Source: Methanospirillum sp. (GTDB lineage: Archaea; Halobacteriota; Methanomicrobia; Methanomicrobiales; Methanospirillaceae). From it: DNA of 64,000 bases. The position numbers and the translations under genes are program-made. The stretch covers positions 19,269 through 83,268 of the forward strand of contig JAAYEG010000027.1 of assembly GCA_012728895.1 (NCBI GenBank). Direction: 5' to 3'. How positions within the stretch are numbered: the first letter of the stretch is position 1; the number at the start of each line of letters is the position of its first letter. The notes below the pieces were generated by a model. It searched no databases. It was not told the DNA's origin and worked only from the letters and a program-made list of their open reading frames with translations. This document shows positions 8,622 through 17,359 of the stretch, in pieces.

Positions 8622-8933
8622 ATGTCACATACGCCGGGGAGCATCCAGAAATACATACTGGAGCAGGTGTCTGAGCAGGGGTATTGCCTGCTGAACGCGG
8701 TGAAAGCCCCTCAGCCCTCCGTGTCCCGGGCGGCCGGCCAGCTGATGGAACAGGGGCTGGTCGTGGTGTGTGAGTTCCTCATGGGCTTCCCCGATAAACG
8801 GTCCACCTCAGGCCGGGCCGACCATGAGACCAGGGCGGCCTTTCCTCCGGGCTTGACCTACGCGGAGCGTATGACGATCCGGAAAGAGAACGGGCTTATG
8901 CCCGATGGCGAGTCCAGAGTCCTGACCGGGTAG
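8622..8933 (+). CDS. Hypothetical small winged-helix-like protein
   Basis: A 103-residue protein. Residues 5-55 (SIQKYILEQVSEQGYCLLN, PQPSVSRAAGQLMEQGLVVV) have the spacing of a winged helix-turn-helix, with SVSRAAGQLMEQG as recognition helix. The C-terminal half is polar (TYAERMTIRKENGLMPDG) and unassigned. It follows the transposase remnant directly and may have come with it, or may be the surviving native gene. Function is not recognised; DNA binding is an inference. Confidence 0.45.
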   Translation: MSHTPGSIQKYILEQVSEQGYCLLNAVKAPQPSVSRAAGQLMEQGLVVVCEFLMGFPDKRSTSGRADHETRAAFPPGLTYAERMTIRKENGLMPDGESRVLTG

Positions 8934-9282
8934 AAGCCCGTACATCAATTCCCCGCGTGAGTGGCGGCCCGGAGGAGACCGGCGGCCTTTCGCCTCCACC
9001 AGAGCTGGTGGTTGGACAGGTCCGGTGCCCTGGCCCCGTCAGCCCCGGCCTCCACCGCCCGCCGCGACTCCCGCCGGCCGCGTGTCTCTCAGCGGCCCCG
9101 CACCGGCCACCCGGCGCCGGGCGCCCCGGGACTGCACGCTCCGGTCACTCGGGATTGACGGATACCACGGACCGGGCACCGCGGGCCTGGCAGATGGGTC
9201 GGCAGACGGGCTCGCCGCGCCCCCGGGCGGCGCCGATCTCCGCCCGCCGCGTGGAAAGGCCCGCTACTCCCCCGGGCGGGTC

Positions 9283-9355
9283 CCGGCGACGGCCTCCACC
9301 CGGGCCTCCTTCATCGCGGCCCCCTTCTCAAGCGTGGCCCGGGTGGGGTCGCCGG
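9283..9355 (-). repeat. Duplicated fragment of the creatininase-family gene
   Basis: These 73 bp match 16653-16725 with a single mismatch, in the same orientation. They encode DPTRATLEKGAAMKEA, part of the C-terminus of the creatininase-family protein at 16601-17359. Flanking sequence does not match, so this is an isolated partial duplication or relic. Confidence 0.8.
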
Positions 9356-9596
9356 CGCTCGCGGCCGCGCTGAAGCGCAGGGCCGTATCGCAAGGGTCTT
9401 CCCGGCATTCTTTAGGCACCACGGCCGCGGTTAGCCTGGCGTCGCACGAGGTCGGCCAGGACCGTTCGCGGTGACCCGTGCGTTCACCGCAAAGCGCCCC
9501 TGCACGGTTCAGGTCGCCGGCGTCTGTCCACGTCGTGTGCGAAGGTGCCGGCAGGCGGTGAACCGGCGGGACAGGGCCGGAACCTGGCCCTGTTGG

Positions 9597-9609
9597 CAAA
9601 ATATATTTT
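9597..9609. promoter_or_regulatory. Strong AT-rich promoter-like box upstream of btuC
   Basis: AAAATATATTTTC is nearly palindromic and stands out in a 70% GC background. It is the only good TATA candidate on the plus strand before btuC, about 575 nt upstream; it could also work on the minus strand, where no gene follows. Confidence 0.4.
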
Positions 9610-10177
9610 CGTTAAGACAACCTCATTTGATCCTGCACCGGGGAGCCGATCGTGGCAGGACCCATCCAGGGCAGCATCACCTGCCCGGCGGGTGATGACA
9701 GTCCCCTGACCCGGGGCCGGGATGCGCAAGCCAGGCCGGGTGGGAACCGGAGGATCGTGCAGATGCCGTTGACCCGGCCCTCGACGACGGGCGGGAGACG
9801 TGCCCCGCCCCGCAGGGCCGGGGTCCCCTGTTCTCGCCCGGATGCCGGTCCGCCTCAGCGGGCAGCCCACCGGGCTTCTTCCGGGCGAAGGGGGGCCGGC
9901 AGGGGTGGCGGCATACGGGCCGGTTGCCGTCCAGGACGCTTCCGGTCGCCCGTCCGTGGCCGTGGTGCAGGCGTGCAGGGAGTAGTGGCGTGAATGACAG
10001 AATGACAAGGGACGCCGGGCCCGGTTGGGGAGACCGTGCCGGATACGACCACGCAGGCAGGACGGGGACAGACCGGGCCCCCCTCCCCCGCTGTCGCATC
10101 CCGCCGTCCGGCCAGCACGCCCCGGCCGCCGGCCTTGGTCCGCGTCCTGCAGGCCCGCCGCGCGTGCCGGGAGCGCA

Positions 10178-11131
10178 GTGGCCGTGACCCGGACGGTGCC
10201 CGTCGTCCTGGGCCTGGGCATCGCCGCCGTCATCACGGTCGTGCTCTGCACCCTCACCGGCCCCGCCGGGTTCGGCATCCCGTCCACCGGGCCAGGGGGG
10301 GCCGACATCGTCGGCGGCATCCGCCTGCCGCGGGTCCTCGCTGCGTTCTTCGTCGGGGGGTGCCTCGCCGTCGCCGGCGCGGCGATGCAGGCCCTCTTCC
10401 GGAACCCGATGGCCGATCCCTACATCCTGGGCACCTCGTCCGGCGGGGCGCTCGGGGCGGCCCTCGCCATCGTCTTCCTGGGAGGGCTGTACGTGCCGGT
10501 CTTTGCCTGGCTCGGCGCCTTCGTCGCCATGCTGATTGTCTGGTCGATCGCCGGGCAGAAGGGGGTGATATCGGTCGAGACGCTCCTGCTCACCGGCATC
10601 GCGGTCTCGTTCTTCTTCTCCGCCGTCGTCTCGTTCCTTGTCGCCATCGCCGGCCAGAGCGTCCATCAGATCATCTTCTGGATGATGGGCGGGTTCTGGA
10701 ACGCCTCCCCCGGCGACGCACTCCTGGCCGCCGTCATCCTCGTCCTGGCGGGGTCGGCCCTCTTCGCAGTGGGCCGGGATCTCAATGCCCTCTCGCTCGG
10801 CGAGGAGACCGCTGCCCACCTCGGGATCGACACGGCCCGTGTCCGCTGGACGGTCCTCGGGAGCAGCACCCTGCTCGTCGCCGGCGCGGTCTCGATCGCC
10901 GGCTCGGTCGGGTTCGTCGGGCTCGTCACCCCCCACATCGTCCGGATGCTCCTCGGGCCCGACAACCGCGTCGTGATCCCGGCTTGCGTGCTCGCCGGCG
11001 GGATCCTCCTCGTCGTCTCGGACACCCTGGCCCGCGCCTTCTTCTCGGACATCTCGGTCGGCATCATCACGGCCTTCATCGGGGCGCCGTTTTTCGTCTG
11101 GCTCATCTACCAGCGGGGGCACGCCGCATGA
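10178..11131 (+). CDS. btuC: Corrinoid (vitamin B12) ABC transporter permease
   Basis: A FecCD/BtuC-family permease of about 317 residues with roughly nine or ten membrane helices. Family landmarks are RLPRVLAAFFVGGCLAVAG, GAAMQALFRNPMADPYILG, GVSVGIITAFIGAPFF-like end (ISVGIITAFIGAPFFVWLI) and SVGFVGLVTPHIVRMLLG, the cytoplasmic loop that docks the ATPase. Upstream in-frame codons are low-complexity, so the start is placed at GTG 10178 (GTG 10184 is equally possible; a GGGAG lies just upstream). The stop overlaps btuD by 4 nt (ATGA). With BtuD and BtuF it imports corrinoids, or possibly another tetrapyrrole or siderophore; the adjacent cbiZ supports corrinoids. Confidence 0.9.
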   Translation: MAVTRTVPVVLGLGIAAVITVVLCTLTGPAGFGIPSTGPGGADIVGGIRLPRVLAAFFVGGCLAVAGAAMQALFRNPMADPYILGTSSGGALGAALAIVFLGGLYVPVFAWLGAFVAMLIVWSIAGQKGVISVETLLLTGIAVSFFFSAVVSFLVAIAGQSVHQIIFWMMGGFWNASPGDALLAAVILVLAGSALFAVGRDLNALSLGEETAAHLGIDTARVRWTVLGSSTLLVAGAVSIAGSVGFVGLVTPHIVRMLLGPDNRVVIPACVLAGGILLVVSDTLARAFFSDISVGIITAFIGAPFFVWLIYQRGHAA

Positions 11132-12474
11132 CCGTGCGCGACCGGATCCGGGCCGAGAACCTGCACGTGGGGTACGGAGAGCAGGAGATCCTCAAGGCCA
11201 TCAGCTGCTCGTTCGTCCCGGGCACGTTCTCCGGGATCATCGGACCGAACGGCTCAGGCAAGACCACGCTTCTGCGGGCCTTCAGCCGGGTGGTCCCATC
11301 TGCGGGGGTCCTGACCCTGGAAGGAAGAGACGTCCGGGACTACACTCCGAGCGAACTGGGCCAGACGCTCGGGTTCGTCCCGCAGGACGAGGAGCGGCCG
11401 TTCTCGTACACCGTGATGCAGGTCGTGTTGATGTCCCGCTACGTCCGCGCGAGCCGCTTCGCCTCCCTGTCGCCGGGCGACTACGCCCGGTGCCGCGGAG
11501 CGCTCGAGGAGACCGGCACGGCCCACCTCGCCGACCGCTCGATCCGGACGCTCAGCGGCGGGGAGTGGCAGCGCGTGCTCATCGCCCGCGCCCTCGCGCA
11601 GGACACCCCGGTTATCCTGCTGGACGAACCGACCTCGCACCTCGACCTCGCGCACCAGGCCGAGGTCCTCTCGCTCCTCCGGCGGCTCGCCGGCGCCGGG
11701 AGGACCGTGATCGGCGTCTTCCACGATCTCAACCTCGCCGCGCTCTACTGCGACCGGCTGCTCATGGTGTCCGGCGGGCGGATCGTGACCCACGGTACCC
11801 CGGGTCAGGTTCTGACCGCGCAGCGGATCCGGCAGGTCTACGGGGCCGAGGTGGTGACCTCGTGCCACCCGGCCACCGGCCGGGTCTTCCTGCTGCCCGT
11901 CCACGCGGCGGCCCGGCCGCCGGGCGCGGCGAGACTGAACGTGACCGTGATCTCCGGCGGCGGGAGTGGGGCCTCCCTCTTACACTTCCTGGTGGGGAAG
12001 TCGTTCGCTCTCTCGGCCGGTGTGCTCGCGACGACCGACACTGACTACCAGGCCGCGACGGCCCTGGAGATCCCCTGCATCCCGATCCCGCCGTTCTCGC
12101 ACATCCCGGCCGCCGCCCTGGAGGAATTGGAAGGCGTGCTCGCGGGGGCGGACCGGGTCGTCCTCTCGGCCCACCCGGTCGGGCCCGGGAACCTGCCGGT
12201 GCTCCTGGCGCTCGCCGAGATCGACCCGTCCCGGGTCGTCGTTCACCTGCCGGGAGGGAGAGACTTCGGATCGTACGATTTCGTGAGGGGGACCGCGGAG
12301 GCGGCCTACCGGGGCCTTGTCGACGCCGGCGCCCGGTGCACCGCCACCTACGCGGGCGTCCTGGCCTTCCTGGACGCGGACGCCGCCGGTTCCGGGGGAC
12401 GCGAGCCGGGAGCGGGGGTCCCGATCATCCCCGGTCTACCGGCGGGCCTCCCCCCGAACGCAGATCGATGGTGA
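11128..12474 (+). CDS. btuD: Corrinoid ABC transporter ATPase with C-terminal extension
   Basis: Residues 1-260 form an ABC ATPase: Walker A GPNGSGKTTLL, Q-loop FVPQDE, signature LSGGEWQRVLIARAL, Walker B VILLDEPTSHLD and the H-switch GVFHDLN. About 185 extra residues follow (from LNVTVISGGGSGASLLHFLV), with an alternating alpha/beta pattern ending in TYAGVLAFLDADA. Ordinary BtuD proteins end near residue 255, so this is a fused domain; its glycine-rich opening suggests nucleotide or cofactor binding, but this is an inference. It is translated from an ATG overlapping btuC and drives corrinoid import. Confidence 0.9.
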   Translation: MTVRDRIRAENLHVGYGEQEILKAISCSFVPGTFSGIIGPNGSGKTTLLRAFSRVVPSAGVLTLEGRDVRDYTPSELGQTLGFVPQDEERPFSYTVMQVVLMSRYVRASRFASLSPGDYARCRGALEETGTAHLADRSIRTLSGGEWQRVLIARALAQDTPVILLDEPTSHLDLAHQAEVLSLLRRLAGAGRTVIGVFHDLNLAALYCDRLLMVSGGRIVTHGTPGQVLTAQRIRQVYGAEVVTSCHPATGRVFLLPVHAAARPPGAARLNVTVISGGGSGASLLHFLVGKSFALSAGVLATTDTDYQAATALEIPCIPIPPFSHIPAAALEELEGVLAGADRVVLSAHPVGPGNLPVLLALAEIDPSRVVVHLPGGRDFGSYDFVRGTAEAAYRGLVDAGARCTATYAGVLAFLDADAAGSGGREPGAGVPIIPGLPAGLPPNADRW

Positions 12475-12481
12475 TTGAACC

Positions 12482-13525
12482 ATGACACCCGACACAATGA
12501 ACCTGAACGGGACGCGGACCGCCCTGCTGGTCGCGCTCGCGACCCTCGTTCTCTGCCAGGCGCTGGCATCGGCGGCCACGTTCACCGACGACTCCGGCAC
12601 GACGATAACGCTCGACGGTCCGCCGGAGCGGATCGTCTCGCTCTCCCCGTCCAGCACCGAGATCCTGGCCGCGCTCGGCCTGCTCGACCGGGTCGTCGGC
12701 GTGACCGACGTCTGCGATTACCCCCCCGAGGTCAGGAACCTGACCCGGATCGGGGGCTACTCGTCGGTCAGCATCGAGCGGGTCGCGGCCGTGAACCCCG
12801 ACCTGGTGATCGCCTCCGACCTCACCCCGGCGGAGACGGTGGCCCGCCTCCGCGGGCTCGGCCTCACGGTCATGCTCGTGGCCCCGAAGAGCATCGACCA
12901 CGTGCTGCGGGACATCCGCCGGGTCGGGGAGGTCACCGGGACCGGGGCGCGGGCCGACGACCTCGTCGCCGACCTCTCCCGGCGGATGGCCGGGGTGGCC
13001 GGCGGCGAGACGTCGGAACGCCCGCGGGTCGCCCACGTGGTCTGGCACACGCCCCTGTACGTGAGCGGCAACGCGACGATGCAGGACGATATCATCGCCC
13101 GCTCCGGCGGGGCCAACGCCTTCGCCGACCGCGATGGCTGGAGCACGGTCTCTCTCGAGGAGTTCCTCCGGGCCAACCCCGATATCATCATCGTGAGCAG
13201 CGGCGACGGGATGATCGCGTCGAACAGGGACGTGATCCTGGACGAGTTCACGACCAACCCGCAGTACGCCTCCCTCTCAGCAGTCAGGAACGGCCGGGTG
13301 TTCGCGGTCGACGCCGATATGCTGAGCCGGCCCGGGCCGCGCGTCGCCGACGCGACCGAGGAGGTGGGCCGGATCATCGCCGCCTTCGATGCTGAGCGGG
13401 CCGGGGGGAACGCTTCCGCGCCCGGGGCCGAAACCACCCGGTCCCCCGGCTTTTCACACGCGGTGGCCGGGCTCGCGCTCGCCCTCGGCTGCGGACTGGC
13501 GGCGAGGGCGGCGCGGGGCCGGTGA
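12482..13525 (+). CDS. btuF: Corrinoid-binding protein with PGF-CTERM tail
   Basis: A 347-residue periplasmic-binding-type (helical-backbone) protein. It has an N-terminal signal peptide (LLVALATLVLCQALASAA), the BtuF start FTDDSGTTITLDGPPERIVSLSPS, GLLDRVVGVTDVCDYP and NPDLVIASD, matching class III binding proteins for B12 and iron chelates. The end reads PGFSHAVAGLALALGCGLAARAARG: Pro-Gly-Phe, a hydrophobic helix and a basic tail, the layout of PGF-CTERM archaeosortase substrates. It is therefore probably anchored through processed C-terminus or lipid at the cell surface. It is 7 nt after btuD, and its stop overlaps cbiZ (GTGA). Confidence 0.9.
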   Translation: MTPDTMNLNGTRTALLVALATLVLCQALASAATFTDDSGTTITLDGPPERIVSLSPSSTEILAALGLLDRVVGVTDVCDYPPEVRNLTRIGGYSSVSIERVAAVNPDLVIASDLTPAETVARLRGLGLTVMLVAPKSIDHVLRDIRRVGEVTGTGARADDLVADLSRRMAGVAGGETSERPRVAHVVWHTPLYVSGNATMQDDIIARSGGANAFADRDGWSTVSLEEFLRANPDIIIVSSGDGMIASNRDVILDEFTTNPQYASLSAVRNGRVFAVDADMLSRPGPRVADATEEVGRIIAAFDAERAGGNASAPGAETTRSPGFSHAVAGLALALGCGLAARAARGR

Positions 13526-14901
13526 CGCGGATGGGCTGCGACGAACTCCGGCTCCCGGAGAGAGGCCGGGCGTACCTCCCCTCTCTTGAGACGGTGCACC
13601 GAGCAGAAGACTCCCTCGTCGTACAGTTTTCCGGGCCGCGCGACGTGGTCTCCACGTCCTGGCTGAATGGCGGGTACCGGCGGGACCTTTCGGCCGTCTT
13701 CAACCACCAGATACCCCTGGACGCCTGCGACGACTGCCACGAGAACGGGGGCGTAAAGACCTACCTAGAGACCGTCGCCGCGTCCCTGGGACTCGACCCC
13801 CGCGCGGCCTGTGGACTGGTCACCCGCGCGGAGATGAAGAACGCCGTCGCCGTAACGGCCCGGTACCGGGACCTCCCGGTCACAGCGATCGTGACGGCGG
13901 GGATCGACAAGAACGGTGGACGGGCAGGCGACCCCGCGTCGTACTACGAGGAGAACGGCTCGTTCGAGCCTGTCGGGGGGACGGTCAACACGGTGCTCGT
14001 TATCGGCGCGGACCTCCCGGAGTACGCGCTCTGCCGCGCCGTCGTGACCGCGAGCGAGGCAAAGGCCGTTGCGCTCCAGCAGCTGATGGCCCGAAGCCTC
14101 TACTCCCCCGGAATCGCGACCGGGTCCGGGACAGACATGATCGCCGTCGTGGCCGATCCCCGCTCGTCGCTCCACCTCTCGGACGCGGGGAAGCACTCGA
14201 AACTGGGCGAGCTGATCGGCAAAACGGTCATCAACGCCACTACCGCGGCCCTGAAGAACGAGACGGGCCTCTCTCCTGTTTCCCAGCGCGACGTGCTGGT
14301 GCGGCTCTCGCGCTTCGGGATCGCGGAGGCGGACCTCTGCGGTGCCGTGCCGGGAGGCGGGGCCACGGACGATCCGTCCCCCTCCGACCTGAATGTGCTC
14401 GCGGGGCACCTGCAGAGATGGGCGCGGCGCCCGGAGAACGTCGCGAGGGCTGCTGCAGCGCTCCATCTTCTGGATGAGGGAGCCTGGGGGCTGCTCCCGG
14501 ATGCCGTGGTCAGGACCACGATCGCCCGGATCCTGCATGACGACGGCCGGGCCCCAACCGGCCTCCCGGATACCGGCCGCGCAGTCCTGGTGGCCGGGCT
14601 GTCCCGGTTGGCCGTCCGCGACCTCCTGTCGGAGCGCGAGGAGGAAGGGACGGCTGACGGTGCTGTGCCCGCCGGCCCGGCGAGGGGCGGGCCAGGACTG
14701 CGATCCCCCGGGCGCCTCGGGGAGTTCCTCGATGCCCTCGATCCGGAGAGCGGGGACCGCGTCCCGGGAGGTGTCGAGGTTCCGGCCGCCGCCGGCCTCG
14801 CGGACGGGCAAGAGGATCTTCCGCCGGCCCGGCGCGATCTCGCGCCGCGGACTGTTGCCGGGATCGATCATCCCCGCAGGCAGGGTGCCGGGCGCGACTA
14901 G
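13522..14901 (+). CDS. cbiZ: Adenosylcobinamide amidohydrolase CbiZ with C-terminal extension
   Basis: The first 235 residues match CbiZ, which removes the aminopropanol side arm of adenosylcobinamide (or pseudocobalamin) to give adenosylcobyric acid: STSWLNGGYRRDLSAVFNHQ, MKNAVAV, TAGIDKNGGRAGDP, GTVNTVLVIGADLPEYALCRAVVTASEAKAVALQ and SGTGTDMIAVV-like GSGTDMIAVVADP. Another 220 residues follow with a helical part (LNVLAGHLQRWARRPENVARAAAAL) and a low-complexity end. The tail is unassigned and its last 60 residues may be out of the ancestral frame. The GTG start overlaps btuF. Co-transcription with btuCDF supports salvage of imported corrinoids. Confidence 0.88.
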   Translation: MTRMGCDELRLPERGRAYLPSLETVHRAEDSLVVQFSGPRDVVSTSWLNGGYRRDLSAVFNHQIPLDACDDCHENGGVKTYLETVAASLGLDPRAACGLVTRAEMKNAVAVTARYRDLPVTAIVTAGIDKNGGRAGDPASYYEENGSFEPVGGTVNTVLVIGADLPEYALCRAVVTASEAKAVALQQLMARSLYSPGIATGSGTDMIAVVADPRSSLHLSDAGKHSKLGELIGKTVINATTAALKNETGLSPVSQRDVLVRLSRFGIAEADLCGAVPGGGATDDPSPSDLNVLAGHLQRWARRPENVARAAAALHLLDEGAWGLLPDAVVRTTIARILHDDGRAPTGLPDTGRAVLVAGLSRLAVRDLLSEREEEGTADGAVPAGPARGGPGLRSPGRLGEFLDALDPESGDRVPGGVEVPAAAGLADGQEDLPPARRDLAPRTVAGIDHPRRQGAGRD

Positions 14902-15198
14902 GGCCGACCTGCAGGGCGCCGGTTCCCGGTGGGCGGCGTCTCCCGGTGAGGATGCGGTCGAGGGGGCCGTTCGTCCCGTCCACGAGGAGCCGGGCGCGGG
15001 TCTCCCGGTCCCGGGCGGGAGAGAATCGCCGGGGGATGGTTGATGGGAGTCAGGGGATGCGGTTTCAAAGAAATCGGGGCTAATTAGAGAGGCCAGCCGC
15101 CCCTGTCCCCACCCAGGCCCCCCGGGAGCATCGCCGTGTTGCCCGATCCGATACATCCTTCTTGTTATGAATATATATTCAAAATCGAGGCACAAGTG
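14902..15198. other. Intergenic region with promoter of the DUF5320 gene
   Basis: No gene supported. The right end carries the box ATATATATTC (15171-15180), 28 nt before the ATG of the DUF5320 gene, giving a probable leaderless transcript. Confidence 0.5.
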
Positions 15199-15501
15199 AT
15201 GCCAGGATTCAACAGGACAGGACCGGCCGGGTATGGACCCGGCACGGGAAGGGGCCTCGGCCCCTGTGGAGCGGGCATGGCCTTCGGGCGAGTAGGTCGC
15301 ATGGGTATGGGCGGCCGCATGGGTATGGGTCTGCGGCGGGGTTTCGGCCGGGGCTACTGCTGGAAGATCGCCCCTTACTGGAACGCTCCCCCCGCCGCTC
15401 CGCTGAGCGCCGGGGAAGAGAAGCAGCTGCTCGAGGCGGAGCTCGGCAGGATCGAGGCAGAAAAGGCTGAAATCCAGCGCAGGCTGAACGATCTCGCGTA
15501 A
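15199..15501 (+). CDS. DUF5320 family protein
   Basis: A 100-residue protein typical of DUF5320: N-terminus MPGFNRTGPAGYGPGTGRGLG, a Gly/Met/Arg-rich middle with repeated GRMGMGGRMGMG-like units, a single CWK motif and a C-terminal coiled coil (AGEEKQLLEAELGRIEAEKAEIQRRL, given here only as the heptad region 72-97). Such genes are common in methanogens and anaerobic bacteria, often beside dinitrogenase iron-molybdenum cofactor-like proteins; function unknown. The start ATG 15199 is set by the TATA box 28 nt upstream. Confidence 0.85.
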   Translation: MPGFNRTGPAGYGPGTGRGLGPCGAGMAFGRVGRMGMGGRMGMGLRRGFGRGYCWKIAPYWNAPPAAPLSAGEEKQLLEAELGRIEAEKAEIQRRLNDLA

Positions 15502-16334
15502 TACCGCGACGTGGGCGGTGCAGGAGGGCTGATCTCCAGATTGCCCCTCACACCGCTCGTGCCCGCTGGAGCGGGAGCGTTGCCTCCCGGGCGGTCGTCC
15601 AGACTCTCGGCGGGCACGATGCGCCGAGGCTCTGGGGCCTGGTAGGACCCGATCAGAGCGAGTGTGGCGGTATGATGGAGATCTCGTAACCGGCGTTCCA
15701 CCGCCTGGTGACCCCGGCGGGACTGAAGGTCGCCGACGAACCGAGGCACGGAGATTCCACCAGGATCGAGGGGGCCATCGCCGCCCCTGAAACCCGTTCC
15801 GGATGCCACATCGCCGGCGTCCGCACCCGCGAAAGGGATCGGGATGCATGGTCCCGCCTGTCGAAACGACGCGCAGGCCTGACGTCCATCGACCGGAAAG
15901 ACGGGGGACGGCGTTTTTTCACGGGGGCGGTACTCCACCCCAAGTGACCGGCGGGCGCGGTTCCAGGGCGCGCGGCACCACGACGGATGAATCGCGGCAC
16001 TGGGTATCGGTTCATCGCGGGCGAGGATGGAACGGGTTCGTCGTCAATGAGGTCCGTCACGATCAGGTCGCCGGGCGCCTCGCAGTGCCGTCGCTGCCGC
16101 GGACGGCCAACGATGAAAACGGGAGGGCCGGGGCGAAGGCTCAGCGGAGACCGTTCAAAAAAGCGGGGCTCGCCCTCAGCAGGAATCACCGTTCCCGCGA
16201 TGGCAGGAGTGTTTGAAAAATCTGGGGACGGGGATGAGAAACCGGACCGTGGCGACGGGTCCCATGGCCACCCCCCTCCGTTCGACCCGAAATCGATACC
16301 AGGACATTTCGAGGCGTCAAGAGCACCAGAGACA
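15502..16334. other. Gene-free stretch
   Basis: Over 800 bp without a supportable gene. Open frames on both strands are present but show no family resemblance, no start signal and biased composition only from GC content. Possibly remains of degraded genes. Confidence 0.4.
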
Positions 16335-16340
16335 ATGATC

Positions 16341-16619
16341 ATGGAGGTCTGTCCACGCTGCGGCCGGCAGGTTCTCGAAGGACTGGACAGGTGCCCGTTC
16401 TGCCGCGCCCCGATGGATGCGCCAGCACCGGCCCCCGAGGAGAGCTGCATGACCTGCGGCACGCCCACCCCGACCAACGCCCGTTTCTGCCCCGGATTCG
16501 GACGTCGTCTCCCCGTCGAAGACGCCGGTTCCCATCCGATATCGTATGCCGCAGGATGGGAGACCTGCTACTCCCCGGGGCCGCGGCGGGCGGCCGACCC
16601 TCATCCGGGCGACCGGTAG
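16341..16619 (+). CDS. Double zinc-ribbon protein, second ribbon degenerate
   Basis: About 92 residues. The first zinc ribbon is complete (CPRCGRQVLEGLDRCPFC). The second reads CMTCGTPTPTNARFCPGFG, where the usual last cysteine (CPxCG) is replaced by Phe. The part after residue 60 is not recognisable. ATG 16335 is two codons earlier and equally possible. The end overlaps the convergent creatininase-family gene by 19 nt. Lost cysteine, weak C-terminus and the decayed surroundings suggest a gene in decline. Confidence 0.55.
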   Translation: MEVCPRCGRQVLEGLDRCPFCRAPMDAPAPAPEESCMTCGTPTPTNARFCPGFGRRLPVEDAGSHPISYAAGWETCYSPGPRRAADPHPGDR

Positions 16620-17359
16620 TCCCAGTCGCACCCGTCCAGCGCGGCGAGCACGCCGGCGACGGCCTCCACCAGGGCCTCCTTCATCGCGGCCCCCTTCTCA
16701 AGCGTGGCCCGGGTGGGGTCGCCGGACGCCCCGCAGTCCGTGAGCTCGGAGAAGAGCCATTTCACGTCCAGGACAGGAGGGAGCCGGGGCACGACGCCCC
16801 GGGCCCGGCCGGGGGTGCAGAGGTCGGGGAAGAGGGCGAGGGCCATCGAGAGCTCGCCCTCGCCCCCGTGGCCCAGGCCGTTATCGACCTCGAAGAACCC
16901 CGGCGGGAGGAGCTCCCCGAGGGTGTTCCACCAGGCGTCAAGCGTGACGATCCGCATCTCCGGGTGCGCCACCTTCGCCGAGCGGGCCGCGATCTCGATC
17001 GACGGGATGTTGCCGTCGTGGCCGTTGAGGATCAGGACCTTCCGGACCCCCTCGCGGTGCAGGGACTCGAGGATGTCGGCGACGATAGCGGTCTCGGTCT
17101 CCGGCCGGAGCGAGACCGTGAACGGAAAGTCGCGGTACGCCTCGCTCATCCCGTACGGGACGGGCGGGAGGACGGCAATCCGGGGGACGCGCCGGGCGAT
17201 CTCGAGGGCGAGCAGGTGCGCGGTGAGCGCGTCCGTCCCGAAGGGCAGGTGCGGGCCGTGGCTCTCGAGCGAGCCAAGCGGCAGTATCACTTTCTCGAAG
17301 GGCTCGTCCTGGTAGTCCCCGGCCGTCCAGTGCTGGATCTCGAGGCGGTCCTTATCCAT
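16601..17359 (-). CDS. Creatininase-family metal-dependent hydrolase
   Basis: A 252-residue creatininase-family amidohydrolase. The metal site is visible: GSLESHGPHLPFGTD (Glu, His, Asp), LILNGHDGN and HGGEGELSMAL. In methanogens one member of this family, ArfB, deformylates 2-amino-5-formylamino-6-ribosylaminopyrimidinone phosphate in riboflavin/F420 biosynthesis; this gene is a candidate but other family roles cannot be excluded. ATG 17359 begins the family homology (MDKDRLEIQHWTAGDY), and a GATATC lies about 24 nt upstream. A 73-bp piece of its 3' end is duplicated at 9283-9355. Confidence 0.85.
   Translation of the reverse strand: MDKDRLEIQHWTAGDYQDEPFEKVILPLGSLESHGPHLPFGTDALTAHLLALEIARRVPRIAVLPPVPYGMSEAYRDFPFTVSLRPETETAIVADILESLHREGVRKVLILNGHDGNIPSIEIAARSAKVAHPEMRIVTLDAWWNTLGELLPPGFFEVDNGLGHGGEGELSMALALFPDLCTPGRARGVVPRLPPVLDVKWLFSELTDCGASGDPTRATLEKGAAMKEALVEAVAGVLAALDGCDWDYRSPG

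Larger units (their letters stand above)
8934..10177. other. Long gene-free region upstream of the corrinoid operon
   Basis: No intact gene supported in 1.2 kb. It contains a duplicated fragment of the creatininase-family gene (9283-9355), a strong AT-rich promoter-like box AAAATATATTTTC (9597-9609) and then about 570 nt of GC-rich sequence before btuC. That last part may be a long 5' leader of the corrinoid operon. Confidence 0.45.

Noticed and set aside
9530..9620. Minus-strand CCTGCCGGCACC resembling the end of a cobalamin riboswitch
   Set aside because: Only about 50 nt separate it from the possible promoter, too short for the riboswitch core, and no corrinoid gene follows on that strand.
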